Shown here: positions 61,019 to 64,000 of the stretch, piece after piece | Numbering within the stretch: position 1 is the first letter of the stretch | How the letters are laid out: every line of letters starts with the position of its first letter | NCBI RefSeq assembly: GCF_016806835.2 | Contig: NZ_CP086111.1 | Coordinates: 612,001 to 676,000, forward strand | Direction of reading: 5' to 3' | DNA length: 64,000 nt | From: Skermanella rosea | Lineage (GTDB): Bacteria > Pseudomonadota > Alphaproteobacteria > Azospirillales > Azospirillaceae | Notes under the pieces: model-generated | What the model was told of the DNA's origin: nothing | The model's database searches: none | Seen by the model: the letters and a program-made list of their open reading frames with translations, nothing else | Program-made: the position numbers and the translations under genes

Positions 61019-61546
61019 ATGGATGCCGAAACCCTCAAGGCCGTCCAGGCTCCCTTGAAGCAGCGATACCGCGACGTGCCGGACAGCGCGGTCATCACCC
61101 TGAAGGCCGAAGGCACCGTCGGGGCCGAGGGCGTGACCTGCAAGGTCGATACCGGCCGGGCGCTGGTCGAGGCCGGTCTTCATCCCGCCGCCGGCGGCGA
61201 CGGAACTGCGGCCTGTTCGGGCGACATGCTGCTGGAGGCGCTGGTCGCCTGCGCCGGCGTGACCCTGCGGGCGGTCGCCACGGCGCTGGACATCGATCTG
61301 CGCGGCGGTACCGTGCGGGCCGAAGGCGACCTGGACATGCGGGGCACCCTGGGTGTCTCGAAGGAGGCGCCGGTGGGCTTCCGCTCCATCCGCATGACCT
61401 TCGACCTGGATACCGACGCCGACGACGAGAAGCTCGCCAGCCTGCTCAAGCTGACGGAGCGGTATTGCGTGATCTATCAGACACTGCGCAACCCGCCTGC
61501 CGCCGAAGCCAGGATCGTCCGGAACAGCGACCATCCGGCCCGGTAG
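61019..61546 (+). CDS. OsmC/Ohr-family protein
   Basis: A 175-residue protein of the OsmC superfamily, thiol peroxidases or related redox proteins that protect against organic hydroperoxides. CSGDMLLEALVACAGVTLRA near residues 66-85 places two cysteines (about 66 and 78) at the family positions, the first shifted relative to the classic peroxidatic Cys, so peroxidase activity is plausible but unproven. FDLDTDADDEKLASLLKLTE and RYCVIYQTLRNP complete the fold. GGAGGAAA is the ribosome site. It follows the MAPEG gene by 50 nt and is convergent with the stress protein gene. Confidence 0.88.
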   Translation: MDAETLKAVQAPLKQRYRDVPDSAVITLKAEGTVGAEGVTCKVDTGRALVEAGLHPAAGGDGTAACSGDMLLEALVACAGVTLRAVATALDIDLRGGTVRAEGDLDMRGTLGVSKEAPVGFRSIRMTFDLDTDADDEKLASLLKLTERYCVIYQTLRNPPAAEARIVRNSDHPAR

Positions 61547-61606
61547 TCACCGGTTCGATCAGGAGAGGCTCTTCCGGCAGGGCTCCGATCCTCTCACCGT
61601 CATGAC

Positions 61607-61678
61607 CGGGCTTGACCCGGTCATCCACGCCCGAACTTCATCGACCTGGTTCGCGCGTGGATGCGCGGGTCAAGCCCG
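61607..61678. repeat. Intergenic inverted repeat, alphaproteobacterial 'GGGCTTGACCCGG' type
   Basis: A 12-bp arm (61607-61618) pairs perfectly with 61667-61678, and an inner 9-bp arm (61622-61630) pairs with 61655-61663, leaving a 24-nt loop and 3-nt symmetric interior loops. The core GGGCTTGACCCGGTCATCCACG is a dispersed palindromic element I recall from many alphaproteobacterial genomes; only one copy is in this window. It lies between convergent osmC and the stress-protein gene. Confidence 0.8.
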
Positions 61679-61733
61679 CGCACGACGAAAGAGGGGCGCC
61701 GCGTAGGGCGGGTAGAGCAGGGCGGCACCCGGC

Positions 61734-62234
61734 CTACATGTTGATCTTCTTGTTGTCGCCGGGATGAGGCGGCTCGCCGGTCAGCTTGGCCTTCACGTAG
61801 CCGTAGGCATGGACCATCGCGCTGGACGGGCTGTCCCAGTATTCGGCCTTCGTCACGTGGACGCGGAGCAGGGCGATGTTCGGATCGTCCTTGCCCTTCG
61901 GGAACCAGGCGGCGAGGGGCTCGCTCCAGAGTTCCTCGATCTTCCCCTTGTCCCGGACGAGCTGGGCCGTGCCGGAGATCGAGACATAGTTCTGGTCGTC
62001 GGGATCGGCGTAGCTCAAGTTGACTTCATGGTGCTGGTTGACTTCATCCACCTTGTGGGAATTGGCACCGGTGAAGAACCAGAGATCGCCATCGAATTCG
62101 GATTGCTGGGCGACCATAGGACGGCTGCGGAGGGTACCGTCATCATCGATGGTGGTCATCATCGTGAAGCGGATGTCCTTGATCATCCCCCAGAGCTTCT
62201 TGATGTCGTCTGAATTCTGGGCGCTGGTAGCCAT
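61734..62234 (-). CDS. General-stress-type pyridoxamine 5'-phosphate oxidase-fold protein
   Basis: A 166-residue split-barrel flavin-binding protein like Bacillus GS26-type stress proteins. KKLWGMIKDIRFTMMTTIDD and GTLRSRPMVAQQSEFDGDLW are the family opening, then FFTGANSHKVDEVNQHHEVN and NLSYADPDDQNYVSISGTAQ; the C-terminus contains LRVHVTKAEYWDSPSS. Such proteins bind FMN, FAD or F420; a specific reaction is not known. The ATG at 62234 has GGAGAGAG upstream; a frame start 33 nt earlier lacks one. It lies 85 nt downstream of the FNR-controlled 134-residue gene and probably shares its transcript. Confidence 0.9.
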   Translation of the reverse strand: MATSAQNSDDIKKLWGMIKDIRFTMMTTIDDDGTLRSRPMVAQQSEFDGDLWFFTGANSHKVDEVNQHHEVNLSYADPDDQNYVSISGTAQLVRDKGKIEELWSEPLAAWFPKGKDDPNIALLRVHVTKAEYWDSPSSAMVHAYGYVKAKLTGEPPHPGDNKKINM

Positions 62235-62319
62235 CGTGGCTCTCTCCGTTCCAATTGAGTATTGCACTTCAACAGGAGGAGAGCCGCGGTGTTCCCGACA
62301 TCCGCCGTGCGGCGGCGGA

Positions 62320-62724
62320 TCAGAGCATCAGCGTGGGGAACGCCAGCAGCACGCCCAGCGCCGCGATCCCCAGCAGGGCGGTGGCGCAGTGGCCGTAGTC
62401 GCCCGCCAGGGGCGCCAGGGAGAACTCGACGCCGGCCCGCTTCAGCGCCTGCCGGGCGTACTTCTCGGGCTCCGGGCAGCGTACGCCGTCGATCCGGAAC
62501 TTCGTCAGCATGTCGGAGAGGTCCTGGACGGCGGTCTCGCCGGGCAGGGCCATCAGCCGGCGGGCGGTCGAGACGGGTTCGCGGCCGCAGGCCTCCAGGG
62601 CGGAGCGCAGCGTGATCGGCCGGTTCGTGACGCGGGAATTGCCGATCCGGTGGGCGAGGAGCTTGCCGATGACGTCTTCGGACTGACGGGAAACTCCGGA
62701 AACACACGGGAAGAACGCGCGCAT
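62320..62724 (-). CDS. Unknown 134-residue protein with C-terminal membrane helix, FNR-type promoter
   Basis: I do not recognise this protein. GGAGGT lies 7 nt before the ATG at 62724, an excellent ribosome site. The sequence has a basic, helical N-terminal half (SEDVIGKLLAHRIGNSRVTN), then ETAVQDLSDMLTKFRIDGVR, a central RQALKRAGVEF segment, and a hydrophobic tail HCATALLGIAALGVLLAFPT that would anchor it in the membrane. Four Cys and three His residues do not form a known motif. Upstream is an FNR/FixK box placed exactly for class II activation, so the gene is expected to be turned on at low oxygen. It precedes the flavin-fold stress protein gene on the same strand. Confidence 0.72.
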   Translation of the reverse strand: MRAFFPCVSGVSRQSEDVIGKLLAHRIGNSRVTNRPITLRSALEACGREPVSTARRLMALPGETAVQDLSDMLTKFRIDGVRCPEPEKYARQALKRAGVEFSLAPLAGDYGHCATALLGIAALGVLLAFPTLML

Positions 62725-62765
62725 GAACCTGACCTCCGCTTGAGTGCATATGACCTATGGCGGAG

Positions 62766-62807
62766 ATTGTGCGGCGCACAGACCGGTGCGACGTTGATCC
62801 ATGTCAA
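62766..62807 (-). promoter_or_regulatory. FNR/FixK-type box and class II promoter
   Basis: TTGATCCATGTCAA (62794-62807, plus strand; reverse TTGACATGGATCAA) fits TTGA-N6-TCAA exactly. On the minus strand CACAAT at 62771-62766 can serve as -10, giving a start at 62759 and placing the box centre at -41.5, the position of FNR/FixK class II sites. It points to the 134-residue gene starting at 62724. Confidence 0.78.
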
Positions 62808-62908
62808 GTTTTTGGAAAATCGTCGCAGGGGGCTTCAGTTACATTTTAGACTGTATGTCCAGACCCCCGGGGCTCCCCGTTCGAGGTGCCCCGGGCATAT
62901 CCGGCTGT

Positions 62909-64000
62909 TCAGGCGACCCGCCCGTGGCAGTGCTTGTACTTCTTGCCGGACCCGCAGGGGCACAGGGCGTTGCGCGGCGTACGCGGGTCGATCTCGGCTT
63001 CGGAGCCGACCGACGCGGGGGCCACGCGCCGTACCATCCCGTCCGGCAGGGCCGCGTCGGCCGGAACGGCGTCGGCGGCGGCAAGCGCCGGGTCCTGGCG
63101 TGACTCGACGCCCTCGAACGGCGGCGGCTCCATGTCCTCGGGGTGGTTCACCCGCATCTCGACATAGGACAGCACGGTGGTGACCGTCTCGCGCAGGTGC
63201 GACAGCATCCCCTCGAACAGTTCGAAGGCTTCGCGCTTGTATTCGTTCAGCGGGTCGCGCTGGGCGTAGGCGCGCAGGTTGATGCCCTGGCGCAGATGGT
63301 CCAGGTGCAGCAGATGCTCCTTCCAGGCTTGGTCGAGCAGCTGGAGCAGCAGGCTCTTCTCGGCCGCCCGCATCAGTTCGGGACCGTAATTGGCCGCCTT
63401 CTGCGCCATCTTCTCGTCGGAGGCGCGGCGCACCCGGTCCTCGATCTCCGCCTCGGCGATGCCCTCTTCCTTGGCCCAGTCATGTACCGGCAGGTCCAGG
63501 TTCAGGACCCGGCGGATCTCCTCGTGCAGGCCGTCGATGTTCCACTGCTCGGCATAGGCATTCGCCGGGATGGCCTTCTTGACCATCTCCTCGATCACCT
63601 CGTGGCGCATGTCCTCGATGGTGCCGCCGATCTCCGGCGCGTCCATGATCTCGCGGCGCTGCTCGTAGACGACCTTCCGCTGGTCGTTCATCACGTTGTC
63701 GTACTTGAGCAGGTTCTTGCGGATCTCGAAGTTGTGCGCCTCGACCTTCTGCTGCGCCTTCTCCAGGGCCTTGTTGATCCAGCTGTGGACGATCGCCTCG
63801 CCCTCCTTCAGGCCCAGGCGCTGGAGCATGCCGTCCATGCGCTCGGACCCGAAGATCCGCATCAGGTCGTCGTCCAGGCTGAGGAAGAACTTGGAGGCGC
63901 CGGGGTCGCCCTGGCGGCCCGACCGGCCGCGCAGCTGGTTGTCGATGCGCCGGCTCTCGTGCCGCTCGGTGCCGATCACGAACAGGCCGCCGGCCTCCTT
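62909..64000 (-). CDS. secA: Preprotein translocase ATPase SecA, C-terminal part (5' end outside window)
   Basis: The last 363 residues of SecA, the cytoplasmic motor that drives unfolded proteins through SecYEG. The piece opens inside the second nucleotide-binding fold with [20 protein letters not shown] then [19 protein letters not shown], followed by the helical scaffold ([33 protein letters not shown]), the helical wing region and [20 protein letters not shown]. The end carries the zinc-binding SEC-C motif [17 protein letters not shown] that recruits SecB. The frame is open to base 64000. The 184-nt gap that follows holds the FNR-type promoter of the next gene. Confidence 0.98.
   Translation of the reverse strand, partial: KEAGGLFVIGTERHESRRIDNQLRGRSGRQGDPGASKFFLSLDDDLMRIFGSERMDGMLQRLGLKEGEAIVHSWINKALEKAQQKVEAHNFEIRKNLLKYDNVMNDQRKVVYEQRREIMDAPEIGGTIEDMRHEVIEEMVKKAIPANAYAEQWNIDGLHEEIRRVLNLDLPVHDWAKEEGIAEAEIEDRVRRASDEKMAQKAANYGPELMRAAEKSLLLQLLDQAWKEHLLHLDHLRQGINLRAYAQRDPLNEYKREAFELFEGMLSHLRETVTTVLSYVEMRVNHPEDMEPPPFEGVESRQDPALAAADAVPADAALPDGMVRRVAPASVGSEAEIDPRTPRNALCPCGSGKKYKHCHGRVA

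Overview
The window is GC-rich chromosomal DNA, dense with genes that use GTG and TTG starts freely. The gene content (Gmd/Rmd plus an ABC polysaccharide exporter, a formate dehydrogenase locus with DUF3305/3306/4444-type neighbours, malyl-CoA lyase, a DUF1778-GNAT module) points to an alphaproteobacterium of the Rhodospirillales/Azospirillaceae, probably Skermanella- or Azospirillum-like. That placement is inference; no rRNA or tRNA gene is present to confirm it.

About 1-22.6 kb is a surface-polysaccharide (O-antigen/capsule) locus. It holds an initiating lipid-phosphate sugar transferase (cut by the left edge), a UDP-glucuronate epimerase-like enzyme, a Wzx-type flippase, an AsnB-like amidotransferase, two GT-B glycosyltransferases, the ABC exporter pair Wzm/Wzt (Wzt has a sugar-binding C-terminal extension), an FkbM methyltransferase with a long coiled coil, a 1074-residue double glycosyltransferase, and Gmd plus Rmd for a GDP-6-deoxyhexose. 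On the opposite strand follow an O-antigen ligase-like protein, a lipoprotein hydrolase and an IalB-like secreted protein. The layout recalls D-rhamnan/mannan O-antigen systems in which a coiled-coil methyltransferase ends the chain and Wzt reads the end group.

About 23-40 kb continues with cell-surface genes: an autotransporter closed by a clear intrinsic terminator, an 827-residue secreted protein with twelve GND/GDD repeats, a VanZ-like protein with a sulfatase-superfamily enzyme, a methyltransferase, an SDR protein, two family-2 glycosyltransferases, rfbB and rfbD (rfbA and rfbC are absent), and a GH17-GT2 beta-glucan synthase of NdvB type. From 40 to 43.8 kb lie a HIT protein, a type II NADH dehydrogenase and a YgiB/YgiC-like pair.

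About 43.8-55.1 kb is a formate dehydrogenase locus: a multi-cluster ferredoxin facing a run of accessory genes (biotin/lipoate-ligase-like, DUF6505-, DUF6352-, DUF3305- and DUF3306-type proteins, a TorD chaperone, a 66-residue Tat peptide) and then the alpha, beta and gamma subunits. Three accessory genes appear to start with TTG.

About 55.1-64 kb holds a thiamine-diphosphate decarboxylase, malyl-CoA lyase, a DUF1778-GNAT toxin-antitoxin pair with a readable autoregulated promoter, accA, a MAPEG protein, OsmC, a pyridoxamine-oxidase-fold stress protein, an unknown 134-residue protein behind an almost ideal FNR/FixK class II promoter, and the 3' part of secA. A 48-bp palindromic repeat occurs between two convergent gene pairs, at 37.05 and 43.77 kb.
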